Part shown: positions 1 to 11,410 of the stretch, one piece after another
Layout of the letters: each line of letters begins with the position of its first letter
How positions within the stretch are numbered: the stretch's first letter is position 1
Assembly: GCF_014633365.1 (NCBI RefSeq)
Contig: NC_068346.1
Location: 32,034,639-32,098,638, forward strand
Direction: 5' to 3'
From: Diospyros lotus
Lineage: Eukaryota > Streptophyta > Magnoliopsida > Ericales > Ebenaceae
Length of the DNA: 64,000 nt
The notes under the pieces: model-generated
Told to the model about the DNA's origin: nothing
What the model saw: only the letters and a program-made list of their open reading frames with translations
Database searches by the model: none
Translations under genes and position numbers: made by a program

Positions 1-257
1 CCTTTTGAAAAGGAGTGTACCTATCGGAGCGGACATTTATGGGTTATGTGTTAGGTTTAAGGTGGATAGTGTGCTCTAAGAAGCAGTTAGGGGGTAGGGA
101 GGATGGTTCAAAAAATAAGTGCTCAAATTCAACCAATAAAGATTGTAAAGAGTCACCGAGGTTTACCTTGCTTGGGGATCTAGTGAGGGCATCTAACTTA
201 AACCACTAGTGGTCTTCCACCCTGAACTGGCCATCCCCCTTGCAATCTTCAGCTACT

Positions 258-1025
258 TCAAGGGCATATACCGAATGTAATTGAGCTATGGCTCCTCCTT
301 CTTGCTCGAACAACTTCTTCAAATGGCTCCTTGAAATGGCCTTGCATTCCCCCCCCCCCCCCCCCTTCCATACACCCTATTAGGGTCAGCCTCCTTCCTC
401 CCTTCTCAAAAGTCACCTCTAAGGTGTTGAAATCAAATATTAAAGGACTCACTATCCTCATCCAGTCAACTCCAAGCACAATTTGGCACCCTCCTAGCTG
501 CAGTATTCTTAGATCTGCTAAGAACTCATACCCTTGCATCTTCCATGTGAACCCTTGGCATTTATACCTACTAATCATTTTGTTGCCATTGGCAACGGTC
601 ACTGGAAGGGGTATAGTGGTCTGTAGCGCGCATAGAAGTTCTTTGGTTGTGTTCTCATCCAAAAAAGTATGCATGCTCCCACTATCAATGAGCACAATCA
701 GCTTCTTCCTCCCTACAGCCCCTTTAATTTTGATCACCTTCTTCAAAGGGTGGCCTTCCAAGGCATGAAGGGAGATGTATCCCCCCTCCTCTCCTTCTTC
801 TGCATTATCACCTACTTCCAACTCCATTGCTTCCTCCTCTGCATCTTCTTCTTCCTCATCTTCTTGCCCTTCCATCTGCATCAAGTGTTTTTGGCATTGA
901 TGACCGGGGGTGTACTTCTCACCACACCTAAAGCAAAGCCCCATCTGCCGTTTTTTATCAAATGTGAGGGATCTCACTGGTGCCATATGGATTGATGCCC
1001 GAGTAGAGTAGTTTCCCTTGTTCAT
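258..1025 (-). pseudogene. Gypsy nucleocapsid knuckle and aspartic protease, partial
   Basis: The reading frame is 255 codons. Near its start is a zinc-knuckle-like CFRCGEKYTPGHQC, then an acidic linker. Next comes a retropepsin domain with catalytic IDSGSMHTFLD and the second-half motif ILGVDWM-like QIVLGVDWM. Near the C-terminus is a run of glycines coded by the long C tract at about 350-365, probably a slippage tract. The downstream frame leads to the RT start at 1-170. This is the maturation protease of the element. The domain core is readable, but the neighbouring gag is broken. Confidence 0.75.
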
Positions 1026-1064
1026 CTGGGGATTGTTACCCTTGTATCCTCCTCCTATTGGATT

Positions 1065-2016
1065 CTACCAACCCCCTCCCGATCCTTTTGAGGAAATCTT
1101 ATGCTTCCTTGCAAAGGTTTCAAGGGATAGTTCATGTAATCGGGCCTTCTCTGCTACCTGCCTCACAGTGGTGGGTTGTAACATCTTTACCATCGGCCTG
1201 AGTTCATCGTCCAACTCGCTGAGGAAGCTTTGATACAAAGTAATGCTCATCTAACGTCGAATGAGCATGACTGAGTATGGACTTAAGCTTCTCAAATTTG
1301 GCTTGATATTCATCCATCGTCCCTTCCTTCTTTAATTTGTTGAACTGCTCCACCATATCCGTCAAGCAGCTTTCTCCAAAACGAGCACAAAACTCATCCA
1401 CAAATTCCGGCCATCTCCACTCATTCCCCCGTCCACTCCAACTCTAGAACCAAGAGTCTACTACATCATTTAAGTATGCAACCACCATATTTACCTTATT
1501 CTCCTCCACCACCCTGTAGTGATAAAAGAAGTGTTTGCATCTTCTGATCCACCACCGCGGTTTCTCCCCTTCGAACACTGGAATCTCTAGCTTCGGCATG
1601 GGAGCATTGGGTTGATTCACCACATTTCCTCTTAGTGTGGCTTCTGCTGCAAGCTCCACTCGTTCTTCCCTCTTCGATCTTTCCCTAGCTGCAGGAATGA
1701 TCAGCACTACAGCTGCTCTTGGTGGGAAATCCACTGGCAAGCTTGCATTGGGTTGCCTAGAAAAGATGGCTAGCGCAACACTCAACTGCTAGCTCAGCTC
1801 GGAAAATTCCTCCCTCAATCGTGAGAAATCCTCCCTTACGTTCCTTTTGACCTGCAACACGTATGCTCGGATGCGACTCACATCCTCTTGAGTGTTTCTG
1901 ACTCCCACTTCTACGGTCTCCAACCTCTCATCAACTTGTTCGTGGTTCTACCTCAGCCCAACTTCTATGACATCCAATTGCGATTCCATCTGCTTCATGT
2001 GGGTTCCTTCTGCCAT
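1065..2016 (-). pseudogene. Decayed gypsy gag
   Basis: The gag frame starts at 2016 with MAEGTHMKQMES and stops after about 20 codons. It continues in pieces at 1785-1444 (including KPRWWIRRCKHFF), 1401-1204 and 1250-1065. The middle piece matches the gypsy capsid pattern in which a WxxR/CxxFF motif is followed by a helical segment (FCARFGESCLTDMVEQFNKL). Stops and frame changes separate the pieces, so no intact Gag can be made. It would have been the capsid/nucleocapsid precursor of the particle. Confidence 0.7.
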
Positions 2017-2037
2017 GTTTTCTAGCTAGTGATTGAT

Positions 2038-2050
2038 GGCTCTAATACCA
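2038..2050 (-). other. Primer binding site (initiator tRNA-Met type)
   Basis: The minus strand reads TGGTATTAGAGCC, one change from the usual plant TGGTATCAGAGC that pairs with the 3' end of initiator tRNA-Met. It sits two bases inside the LTR end and just before the gag start at 2016. Confidence 0.7.
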
Positions 2051-2052
2051 AT

Positions 2053-2120
2053 TGTCAGTACCAGAGGGACTGACAAGGATATTTGGCAAAATTCCGAAAG
2101 GAATTCTTTGGTTATCGAAG

Positions 2121-2157
<37 letters not shown>

Positions 2158-2490
2158 GAGAAGGAGAGAGAAAATATCATAATATTCTCATTGATGATGA
2201 CTGGGGCGTGGCCCTTTCTTACATATATAGACGATTGAGGGCCTTCTAAAAGGTACCCCCTTCCATAGCACTACAACCTAATCAACATACAAAATTAGGG
2301 AATTGACACAAATACCCCTAGGAACGTGACATAAACTAGCATAAGCATGAAGGTCAAAGGCCACATAAAACGTTAGGGTAGTGCATTTTTTAGCCAGTCT
2401 TGGGCCTAGCAGTGGTTAAACAATGTCAACAATGCCAAGGTGGTGGCTGGTGACCTTCATGGTGGCCTCTGATGGGTTCCTAAGGTGTCA
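2053..2490 (-). repeat. 5' LTR of the minus-strand gypsy element (outer border approximate)
   Basis: The LTR edge next to the primer site reads TGTCAGTACC on the plus strand. A TATA-like CTATATATG lies near 2222-2230 on the minus strand, as expected for the LTR promoter. A (GA)n run sits at about 2126-2154. The outer end at 2490 is a guess from a terminal CA. Confidence 0.45.
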
Positions 2491-2958
2491 ATAAGGCGGA
2501 AAAGAAAGAAACAGCAAAGGAAGAAAAAACCTACCTCAACTCATTGCTAGTGAAGAAACCTAGTAAGCTTTCCAACCTCCTTTGCTAAATCTTCTTCTTC
2601 CTTGGCTTCAATAATGCTTTCTTCTTGTTTTGTCTTGTAAACTTCACGAAACCCTCAATTTCTTTGTATATAATTCACACTGCTCGATCTCTCACTTATA
2701 ATGCTCAATGATTTATGAATTCTAACCAATTTAAGTGGTAATATTATCCTATAAGCCACCACACTAGTCTTCTTTAGTACCTCAAAAGGTCCTATGTAAA
2801 GGGCGCTTAGCTTTTCCTTCCCATCAAACTTATTCACTCCTTTTAAGGAGAGAGACTCAAGAAAACCTTATGACTAACTTGCAAATTAAAACCTCTTCTA
2901 GGATTATTAGCATGGCTCTTATATTAACTCTGTCTGGTCAAAAGCCGCTAGTGGATAG

Positions 2959-3415
2959 TGTCACGACCCTAGGTTATCCTAGGGTTTACAATGGAATTTT
3001 GGAAGAATTTGAAGAAGAAAGAATGAAATGGAGGGAGAAAACAGAACAGGAAGGGGGAGAAATTGAGAAGAGAAGGGACTGGTTTGGACAAAGAGAGGGA
3101 GATAGGAGTGAGAGGAAACCAGAATGGTTCTCATTCAATTCATGGATAGCCCTATTCTCTATTCAACAGCTTATTTATAGGCTGTTTACATCCCTGTGGT
3201 TATTACCAAACTAATCAACTAACAAACTCAAGTAACTACAAACTAACAAACTCTAGTACAATTACAACTACTGCCCTTTGGGACATGACAGATGGTAACA
3301 ATCTTTTAGTTTACATCCTTGTGGTTATTACCAAACTAATCAACTAACAAACTCAAGTAACTACAAACTAACAAACTCTAGTACAATTACAACTACTGCC
3401 CTTTGGGTCATGACA
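2959..3415 (+). mobile_element. Solo LTR inserted in the gypsy integrase
   Basis: The ends read TGTCACGACC and GGTCATGACA, a TG...CA pair with matching inverted ends. The flanks are gatag (2954-2958) and gatgg (3416-3420), an aged 5-bp target duplication. A TATA-like CTTATTTATAGG near 3168-3180 suggests plus orientation. No internal domain is present, so it is best read as a solo LTR. It carries part of a 125-bp tandem duplication. Confidence 0.65.
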
Positions 3416-3434
3416 GATGGTAACAATCTTTAGG
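3185..3434. repeat. Two-copy tandem duplication, 125-bp period
   Basis: Copy 1 (3185-3309) and copy 2 (3310-3434) are almost identical, both starting tttacatcc and ending gatggtaacaatcttt. Each copy includes the LTR end TGACA and the flanking host bases, so the duplication happened after the LTR inserted. Confidence 0.85.
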
Positions 3435-3899
3435 TACTCTCTTGTACCATTTTCAGTCCCAATAATGTCTTTTGTCCACTTTGTACCAGCAAATGAGTGA
3501 AACATTTTGTACTATAAAGTGCCTCATATGGTACAACTCAAACTTTAATGAAAATTCTTATTGTAGGTGAATTCCATCAACATTAACTGGTCATCCTAGT
3601 TGCCCTTCATTCCAAAGCATAGGATCTAAACATATTTTCCAAGGTTTGGATTGTCCTCTCTGATTTCCTGTCAGTATGAGGGTGATAAGCTGAGCTATTA
3701 CAGAATAGATACAAGAATTGTGATCTGTTGATCATTCATGCAACTTACACTGAAATACACACTATAGACAGCAACTAATTCAATTTCATTTCCAGGAAAA
3801 TAGCATGTATTCCATTCCATACATGTTCTTTAAAGAAAACCTGACTCAAGACCAACTTCAAACCTGATTGAACTAAAAAATCCAATAAGAGTTTCATTT

Positions 3900-4034
3900 T
3901 TTTCTTTTTTCTTTTTTCTTTTTTCTGTTTTTTTTTTTTTTTTTGGCCCTAAAACCGTTTTCTTTCCAGAGACTTGATTCCGAAAGTAGAAATCGAACCT
4001 ACAAGCACGCAGATTTTTCGTGACACTAACCATA
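3900..4034 (-). mobile_element. Possible tRNA-derived SINE with A-rich tail
   Basis: On the minus strand a box-B-like GTAGGTTCGATTTC is followed by about 40 bases and then a long A tract with interspersed G/C (about 3950 down to 3895). This is the layout of a plant SINE. A box A is plausible but not convincing (ATGGTTAGTG), and no clean target duplication was found. It lies in the presumed second intron of the SET gene. Confidence 0.35.
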
Positions 4035-4151
4035 ATAAAATACGTAGAATCATTAAAAACAAAGCATTCTTTCTGTGATTCTATCGTTCATTAATAATAG
4101 CAACACCTAGAACAGCAAGACAAATTAGCTTTGAAAGAGCAATTTTACAAC

Positions 4152-4534
4152 CTGCCGTAAGCTGATTTTCCTATTGAAAGCACCGACGAAATCTCAGCCC
4201 CTGCCTTTCGCTCCAACCATGGCAGAAAATCACAAAGGTCTTCATCTGAGCAACACGAAGCCTGAGCCAAGGATCGAACCATTCAAACTAAAACCATACT
4301 TTCGAGCATGTAAGACCTTAAGAACTTCACATTCCTTGAATTTAGTTTATTTTCATTACCCTGCAATTTTCTCAGCATCCAAACTGTAAGAAGAATTTAA
4401 CAGTTAGAGCAAGATTGCACCTCGGGCGAAGAGAACTTGGATAATTTGAGCTTGGTTATGCTTAGGCGATTGAATATAGTGACGATTGGGCGTTGAAACC
4501 AGCGAAGATTTCCAAATCGGATGCTCGAGGGCAT
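4152..4534 (-). CDS. 5' exons of a SET-domain methyltransferase-like gene (rubisco LSMT/SETD3 type)
   Basis: Two exons are visible. Exon 1 (4534-4421) starts with MPSSIRFGNLRWFQRP, a basic, Ser-rich leader that looks like an organelle transit peptide, and ends at a GT donor in phase 0. Exon 2 (4261-4152) enters after CAG and reads ASCCSDEDLCDFLPWLERKA, then GAEISSVLSIGKSAYGR, ending at CAG|GT. The pattern DFLPWLE...SSVLSIGxSxYGR is the start of the SET region in plant LSMT-like proteins (I recall At3g55080 as the nearest type, from memory only). The following exon, usually SLFASK..., is not found before the left window edge. Either the rest lies beyond the edge behind a transposon-filled intron of more than 4 kb, or this is a 5' gene fragment. 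A MULE-type MITE ends 41 bp upstream of the ATG. Confidence 0.6.
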
Positions 4535-4574
4535 TGCTTCGAATGCACAAGCAGGATGTGGATAATTCTTTCAC

Positions 4575-5459
4575 GGGAAATTTGCAAAAATAGGACTGCC
4601 GGTGAAGAACTTAGAACTCTTAATTTTTTTTTTTTTAGAAAAATAGGACTTTTAAGAGTTTAATGAATTAAAATGACCTCAATTTAAATAAGTTTATGAT
4701 CCCCTTCGTCTTTTTCGTCTCGCACGCACATCCCCAATCGCCTCGCCGATCAGAACATCTCTCTCGCTCGTCCTCTGTTCTAAGCATCTAGGATTGTTGC
4801 TTCTTCGTCGATCTTCGCCTTCAAAGCCATTGCAAGTAATTTAAGAATATTTGATATTTATTAAAGATATCTGTTAAGGATATTCTTAACAGATATCTTT
4901 AACAAATATCAGATATCATTAACAGATATCCTTAACACTTATCTGTTAAAAATATCCGTCATGACCACGACAATAAACTAAAACAGTCGCAGTGAATATA
5001 TCAGTCACGACTGCAATCAACGATGCCATGGCCCTACTGCAATCGTTTTTTTTCATTTTCTTGTACATGGCCGCCATTTGTCTCTTTTCCTCTCCCATCA
5101 ACGTAAATACACACAGTACATATATAATATATGATACATAATGGAGAGAGAATGAGAGAGACCCATATCTCTTGAATCATAAACAATATATACACATATA
5201 TTTAGGTTAGAGAGAATGGTAAAAGAACAAAAAAATAATAGATGGATATATATATATGTACCTTATATATACAGAGTAATAGAGAAAGAAGAAAAAAGAT
5301 CTATTGAAAAAGAAGAAGACGAAGGAGGATTGTATGCTGATTTAAATCGAGGGCATTTTAGTCCATTCAACTCTCAAAAGTCCTAATTTTGTAAAAAAAA
5401 ATTAAGAGTCCTATTTTTGCAAAGTTCTTTATCGGCCGTCCTATTTTTGCAAATTTCCC
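4575..5459. mobile_element. MULE-type MITE with long terminal inverted repeats
   Basis: The left end GGGAAATTTGCAAAAATAGG is mirrored at the right end (CCTATTTTTGCAAATTTCCC). Similarity continues inward for about 100-120 bp with gaps. The flanks are ttctttcac (4566-4574) and ttctttcat (5460-5468), a 9-bp target duplication with one change, typical of Mutator-like elements. There is no transposase. The interior holds an 18-bp perfect palindrome (4861-4902) and TA-rich runs. Confidence 0.8.
4861..4902. repeat. Perfect hairpin inside the MULE MITE
   Basis: Arms TTAAAGATATCTGTTAAG (4861-4878) and its exact complement (4885-4902) flank a 6-base loop. Further partial copies of the GATATC/TTAACAGATATC unit follow to about 4960. 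Confidence 0.85.
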
Positions 5460-5468
5460 TTCTTTCAT

Positions 5469-8224
5469 TGGTTAAATAACATCACTTATTCCTGAATTTT
5501 ATACTTAATAATAAATTAATAGAAGAAGAAGCTAATAATAAATTAATACAAAAAACTGAAATAGGGGCGAATAAAAGTTCAATTTAATTAAATTAATCGA
5601 ATCAAATTGATTGAACTTGTGAGTTTAATTTAGTTTTTTTCTTACATTGGTTCAGTTCGATTAATTTTTTTCAAAAATTTATTTTTTGATTTTCAATTCT
5701 TTTCTAGTTAGAAGAATCAAATTTTAAAATGATATTATTTTGATATTTAAAAAATAACGTCGTTTTCTTCTATCTTCTATGTTTTCTCTCAATTAATTCA
5801 TTTTTTTTGTATTTCTTCGGTTTAATCGAATCGGTTCGATTCAATTTATATGATTTGGGTTTAGTTTTTTCGATTATCAGTTAATTTAGTTTTTCGAGTT
5901 AATCGGTCAGTTCGGTTCAATTTTGCTCCTCGATTAAGTTTAATGATTTAGTGAATTTTGATTAATTTGATAACCAAACTTATTGTTTACACACTCCTAA
6001 GTTGAAAGAAAGTCTGCATAAAAAGGAGTGGAAGCCTGATCTATTATTACAACATTGTCACATTAAAAGTGATAACATAAGATAAAGAATAAGAAAAAAA
6101 AAATTGACATTCTTGATATCGACCTGAGTCGATTGTAGGTTATCACCAAATTGAAATTTTAGATATTTGAAATGGTTAGATTCCATTTCACGAATACCAC
6201 ATTTTCTTTTTTTAATTTTTTATTAAAAAATTTATAAAAATTATTTTAATACAGTAAATTAATTTTTTTTTTCCTTTGAGCAAAGTGAATGTCACATGCT
6301 AAAGGAAAGGTTATTTTGGGTTTAAATTGCCACAAAATAAAAGTATTAGGTTAACAAGACCATAAGTTAAAAATTGGGTTTGATTTATCATAATTAAAAA
6401 GGCTATGGGATAATTTAAACATTAATCCTTTAATTTTTATAATATATTTTTTTTGTCTAAATCCATCCACAAATCTAATAACGTGAAAAATAAAAATTAG
6501 AAACTAGATAAGCACATGACATCAAAAATAATCAAATCCTCCATATCACTATTCCAAAACTACCTTCTATCCTTTTCTTCAAATTCGAAGCTCACTCACT
6601 AAGATTTCGTTTTATTTTAAATAGCATCATTAACACTAACACATGTTTGCATTGTCAGTTGGTTTGTGTAATTAGTAGGAAAAAAATATCTACGATAAGA
6701 TTGTTAATGAAAATCTCTCTTTAACAAATTTGTAATCTATGAAAATGTATAATCAATATGTAATGTCTGGTGTTTTATGTGAGTTATTTAATCCTTTGTG
6801 TCATTTTTTTGTTGTAGGTAATGGGGTTGATTTTTTTAGGCTTTTTTTAGGCATTTGTTACTCTCCTCAAGTTCATGTTTTCTCTAAGATTTTAGGGTAT
6901 TATTGTTTTTTTTGGTATATATGGCATAGACAAAGAATGAGCAATAGGAGTATATAAGGATGTGGCTTTGGATTTGCTATGATTATTTGAAGGTTGTTTG
7001 TTTGGAGTTAGCATTTTGAGTTTTATGATAAAATTGGGAATATCTACATTCCTCCTTTTGATTTGCTCAATTAATTTGAATGCATGGTTATTTTGGTTAG
7101 CTTTATTGTTTGTCTTTCAATAAGAGTATTTTTAGTGTTGAGTGTTTGTTATGTGCGCCACGTCAATTTATAAAAGTTATTTGTCAAATTTATTTTTACT
7201 ATTTATTAAGAAAAAATAACACACTATTATGATATTCATTAAAGACGTTGTTGGATGTAGTCCACTATGACTAATAACTAGGCCTAACGACCTAACTTAT
7301 GTGTGCGCGTGCGCACATATTTAAGTTAAATAAAGTTATTATTTCTTCTTATTTTATAAAATAAACTTATGGTTCAAATGTCTTTCATGCTATTGTTGTA
7401 AAAAATATAACAATTAAATTTATATTGTGAGAAAGTTAAGCCAAGGTGAAGCTAGGCATAGAACTCGAGATGACCACCAAGTAGGGAGAAAGGGAAATGA
7501 TGTTGTCTAGGAAAAAACTCGCACTTTGTCTGAGAGAGAGGTTGATAGGCTTAGGTTTCTTGAAGAAGTAACTATGGACTTGAATAAACAACAATATTGT
7601 TGAAGAGGGTGAGAGATGGAAAGCTACTCGAGAGAGAGTTACATTATTCGAGAGAGCAACTACAAGATAGAACATTATCAGAAGGCATGGGGGGATTCCT
7701 CCTACACGAGACTTCTGATGCTTAAATCAATGTAAGTTATGATTATCATACAAAAGCAAGTTAAAGATAGTCCAGGAGAAGAAATAGTATGGGAAACCTA
7801 GATTGATTTTTGCAACCCAATTTTGGAAAACCTGTTAAACTTTAAAATTTGTGATTAATCATTCATACAATCACCAAATTAACACTACCCATTTGATTAT
7901 CATCCTCTTATATTTGTTTTATGCCTATAATGTGAGAAAAATACTAAGATAATCAAATAGGTTACGTGACTAAAATTGCTAGTCACTGCATGGAATAAGA
8001 GCAAGAAAACCTAAATGAAGATCTAATTTTTCATCACATGTTTGAGGGCTTGATTCAACAAATTTAACCCTAAACAAATTTTAGACATTTAGGAACTTGA
8101 ATCTATAGTCTCATAGCATGCAAAAAATAGATTAGTTAAACAAAATGTCATGAATTTACCACAATAAAAAAAAAACCCAAGAGACGGAATTTAGATTATT
8201 AGATTCTATATTTGGTATTAAACT
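5469..8224. other. AT-rich intergenic stretch without a recognisable gene
   Basis: No coding exon or transposon domain could be recognised on either strand. Between about 5560 and 5940 there are repeated TCGGTTCGATT/AATCGAATC motifs with loosely inverted outer ends (AGGGGCGAAT and TTTTGCTCCT), possibly an old MITE. The short open frames at 6739-6957 and 7436-7675 have no familiar motif. Confidence 0.5.
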
Positions 8225-8239
8225 GAGTCTAATACCACT

Positions 8240-8548
8240 TGTGAAAATGACGCAATCTAAAGAGGGTTAAAAGGAATATTAGAATTCACAATCGTTTGAT
8301 TTTTCATTATACGAGTATCTCTCAAGTACTGACAAATCAAACCAACACATCAAGATTCACGTGTTTAGATTAGGTGTTCTCTCTCCCTCTCCAATTGTTG
8401 AATGGCAATGCTTAATGGGACAAACCACCACAGTTTTCTATTTATATAGAAAATTATGTTCTAGATGGGAGAAAGGGACCTTATTTTAAGGTTTTCTTAG
8501 TGGGTTAAATGGCCCAATAGCAAATTGGTTCTACACTTCTATATCACA
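8240..8548 (-). repeat. Probable LTR with adjacent primer site
   Basis: On the minus strand this reads from TGTGATATAG to CATTTTCACA (TG...CA). There is a TATA box (TATATAAATAG, near 8440-8450), and two bases further on TGGTATTAGACTC (8237-8225), a primer-site-like sequence. No second LTR, gag or pol was found to the left. It may be a truncated element. Confidence 0.4.
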
Positions 8549-8939
8549 CATAAAAAAGTATTGAAATTGACCTAAGCTTCAAAACCTAAATAGATCATTG
8601 TAAATGGAGCTTTATCAGTCGCATCAACTCTTTTTTCAAAATCCAAAATTTTAGTTAGTGACAACTTGTATTTATAAAAATTCCAACACTTTAATCATTC
8701 AAAACTTTAAAGAGAAGGAGAAGAACTACCATGAAAAAATGTGTTTTGTGATATATATATATATATTAATATGGTGAGTACATGCATAAGCTCAAATTGT
8801 CATCTTCACTCTCTCACATATGTTTTCTAGTAATCATCTTCCCTCCTAGGTCCTTGCATTTAGAACTCTTCTAAGTGTCTTTCTTGACTTCTATCCTCAT
8901 CATACTCAAGTCCTAAATTCTTTTTCCCCAAAAGTTTTT

Positions 8940-10720
8940 GGGTGTACTATTTTTGTACACAAGTATCAACCTTCTCAATCCAAACTTGAACCTAAAGCTT
9001 TCAAATGCATATTTGTTAGTTATTCTCCTACTCATCAATGGTATAAATGCTACAATCCTTCTACACTTTATTGTTTCTTGCGATGTATCTTTCCTTGAGC
9101 ATCAACCATTTTTCTCCCCTATCCCTCTACATGAGGGCACACCTAGTGTAGAGAAATATTGGGACTGCACCATATCTCTATCTATGAGTTCACCTCTTAT
9201 CTCTCATCTTACTTCCCTACCTTTTATGATTTTTGCTCCTAAACCACCTCCTACTAATGAATCAGTTCCTCTTACCCAAAACTTAGTGCCTAATCCAGGA
9301 GGAGATCAAGAAAACCAGATCCAAGATGATCCAACTTCTTACAAACCATCCTTGGCGTATTCTAGAAGGCCTTGTAATCCTCAGCTATACTTGTTGTCTA
9401 ATCTAGAGATATGTCTAGATACTGGAACTATGGAAGATGATAGTGATATGGAAAGGATGACATCTAATAGGTTTGATGATCTAGCTATCCCAATTGCACT
9501 AAGGAAAAATGTGAGATCATGTACCAAACTCCCTATTTCAAATTATTTGGGGTATTTAAATCTATCTCCTCAATTCAAGACTTTTACTGCTAGAATTGAT
9601 GATATTGTGATCCCTAGAGATATATAACATGCATTACAAGACGAGAAATCGAAGGCAACAATTATGGATGAAATGCAGGCTATAGAAGCCAATGGAACTT
9701 GGAATATTGTGAGGCTACCTAATGGAAAGAAAATTGTTGGAAACAAATGGGTTTTCATAGTGAAATACAAGTCAAATGGAAGCATTGACAGGTACAAGGC
9801 TGGACTAGTAGCCCAATGGTTTACACAAACCCAAAGACTTGATTATGAGGAGACTTTTGCTTAGTAGCTAAGCTTAATTCTATCTGGGTGTTACTCTCAT
9901 TAGCTGTCAATCTGAATTGAAAATTACATAAGCTAGATATCAAGAATGCTTCTAGAAAAAGAGATTTATATGAGCATACTCCCAAGTTTTGAGACAGAGA
10001 ACACAAAGGGAAAGGAATGTAAATTAAAAAAGTCATTATATGGTCTTAAGCAGTCTCTTAGGGCGTGGTTCAAATGGTTTAGTGACACTCTAACCAATCT
10101 AGGATACACACAAGGCCAGACAAACCATACCCTATTCATAAAAACTTAAAGCAAATGGGAGGAGAACAATCCCCATTGTGCATGTGGATGACGTTATCAT
10201 CAGAGGAGATAACATCTTAGAAATTGAAAATCTCAAAGAGCAACTAAGAACTGTATTTGAAGTAAAAGACTTAGGAGAATTGAGATATTTCCTTGGAATG
10301 GAAGTGGCTAGAAGCAAATAAGGAATTTTCATATCCCAAAGGAAGTACACAATAGATTTGTTGAAGGAAACTAACAAACTTGGATGTAAACCTACCAGTA
10401 CTCCACTGGAACCCAATTGGAAGAATAAAGAAGACAGTAGAGGAGAATATCAAGTGAATAAGGGAAGATATCAACGCTTAGTAGGTAAGCTAATCTATTT
10501 ATCACTCACATGTGCATTCACCTACAGGAAGACATCTTGAGATAGCACATAACATCCTTAGGTATCTCAAAGGAACACCTGGGAAAGGACTTTTATTTAA
10601 GAAGAGCCAAGATAGGGGAATTAATGGATATGTAGATGCAGATTAGGCTAGTTCCATTGAGGATAGTAGATCTACATTAGGATATTGCACTGAGTTATGG
10701 GATAATTTGGTTACATGGAG
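8940..10720 (+). pseudogene. Copia integrase tail and reverse transcriptase, decayed
   Basis: The pieces in order are: integrase tail; a Ser/Pro-rich linker (9098-9627); RT start MDEMQAIEANGTWNIVRLP (9664-9864) with KWVFIVKYKSNGSIDRYKA; KKSLYGLKQSLRAWFKWF (near 10030-10080); the catalytic loop as HVDDVIIRGDN (near 10182); then YFLGMEVARSK, QRKYTIDLLKE and GRYQRLVGKLIYLSLT. After 10510 a segment is lost before YLKGTPGKGLLF. Stops at about 9628, 9864, 10149 and 10321 prevent translation. Confidence 0.75.
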
Positions 10721-10738
10721 AAGCAAGAAGAAACTAGT

Positions 10739-11410
10739 TGTCCACGTTCAATTTCAACCGGCTGTGATTCATTAGGGCCACAGTAAAGGAGTAAGTTCAA
10801 GATATAAGGAGAAAGAACACAAAGAATTTTCCTGTGGTTCAACTAAAACGATGCCTACTTCCATGACTATACCCTGATTATTCTTTCAGAGCAGTAGTAT
10901 CTAATTATTTCTGTTGGTCTCTCCTTTCATGATGTTTTCACCCCCTATTTATAACGAGGGGCCTTTACAATTTGCATAAGATATAAAAATATAAAGATGA
11001 TATAATGGGGGATAAACAGTCCTCATCATCTGCATAAAATCGTGAGTGGGATCCTCATTATGAGGGATATGGCTCGTCTCAGATAAAGTGAGTGGATCCC
11101 ATGCCTCCAGCTATCCAACAGCTTTGTTGTCTATGCGAGCTGAAGGATTTTAGACCATCGAGCTTAATGGTTAGGCCAACAAACTAGGAGCATTGTTGGA
11201 AGTTCGTTGGATATATCGTTGGGAGCTCGCTAGAAACCTTGTTGAGAGCTTGCTTGGAGCTCGCTTGGTTCTGCGATCAGAGCTCGTATTTTAATGACAT
11301 ATGAGCTCATCTTAGCGAGCTCACTTGGACCTTCTAGGTTTTAGGCGGTTGAGCCAACCTACTGGACTGGGTCTAGCCTATGAGAAGTGATGTGGGAAAT
11401 ACATATAACA
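10739..11410 (-). mobile_element. Solo LTR in the copia RNase H
   Basis: Boundaries TGTCCACG...TATAACA are flanked by perfect 5-bp duplications ctagt (10734-10738 and 11411-11415). Removing the insert and one ctagt restores the copia frame across KKLVV/AHSN. A canonical TATAAATAGGGG on the minus strand near 10955-10944 gives the orientation. There is no internal region. Confidence 0.85.

Larger units (their letters stand above)
1..2490 (-). mobile_element. Ty3/gypsy LTR retrotransposon, 5' part, cut by window edge
   Basis: Read leftwards on the minus strand this is an ordered gypsy element: part of an LTR (2053 to about 2490), a tRNA-iMet-type primer site (2038-2050), gag, a CCHC knuckle, an aspartic protease, and the start of reverse transcriptase at the left window edge (residues like EFEHLFFEPSSLPP). 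The reading frame is broken several times, so the copy is decayed. The far LTR border is uncertain; 2490 is where a terminal CA could fall, and no target duplication was found. Lineage within Ty3/gypsy was not resolved. Confidence 0.75.
2655..3700 (-). pseudogene. Ty3/gypsy integrase fragment split by a solo LTR
   Basis: On the minus strand, 3700-3440 reads SAYHPHTDRKSERTIQTLE, the end of a gypsy integrase core (the glutamate before RTIQTLE is the third catalytic residue). It continues with stops to PYEALY. The frame resumes at about 2950 with RLLTRQS, then NPRRGFNLQVSHKVFL, and finally 2837-2655 with KEKLSALYIGPFEVLKK and RIILPLKLVRIHKSL, the integrase C-terminal domain. The gap between the two halves is the LTR at 2959-3415. 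No gag, protease or RT of this copy is seen. Confidence 0.75.

Noticed and set aside
331..995. Plus-strand open frames of 145 and 108 codons
   Set aside because: They are antisense to the gypsy protease frame, which has clear motifs. The plus frames have only proline and poly-C low complexity.
7436..7700. Possible plus-strand coiled-coil coding remnant (SEREVDRLRFLEEV)
   Set aside because: Short, broken by stops and without a family match by eye; left as intergenic.
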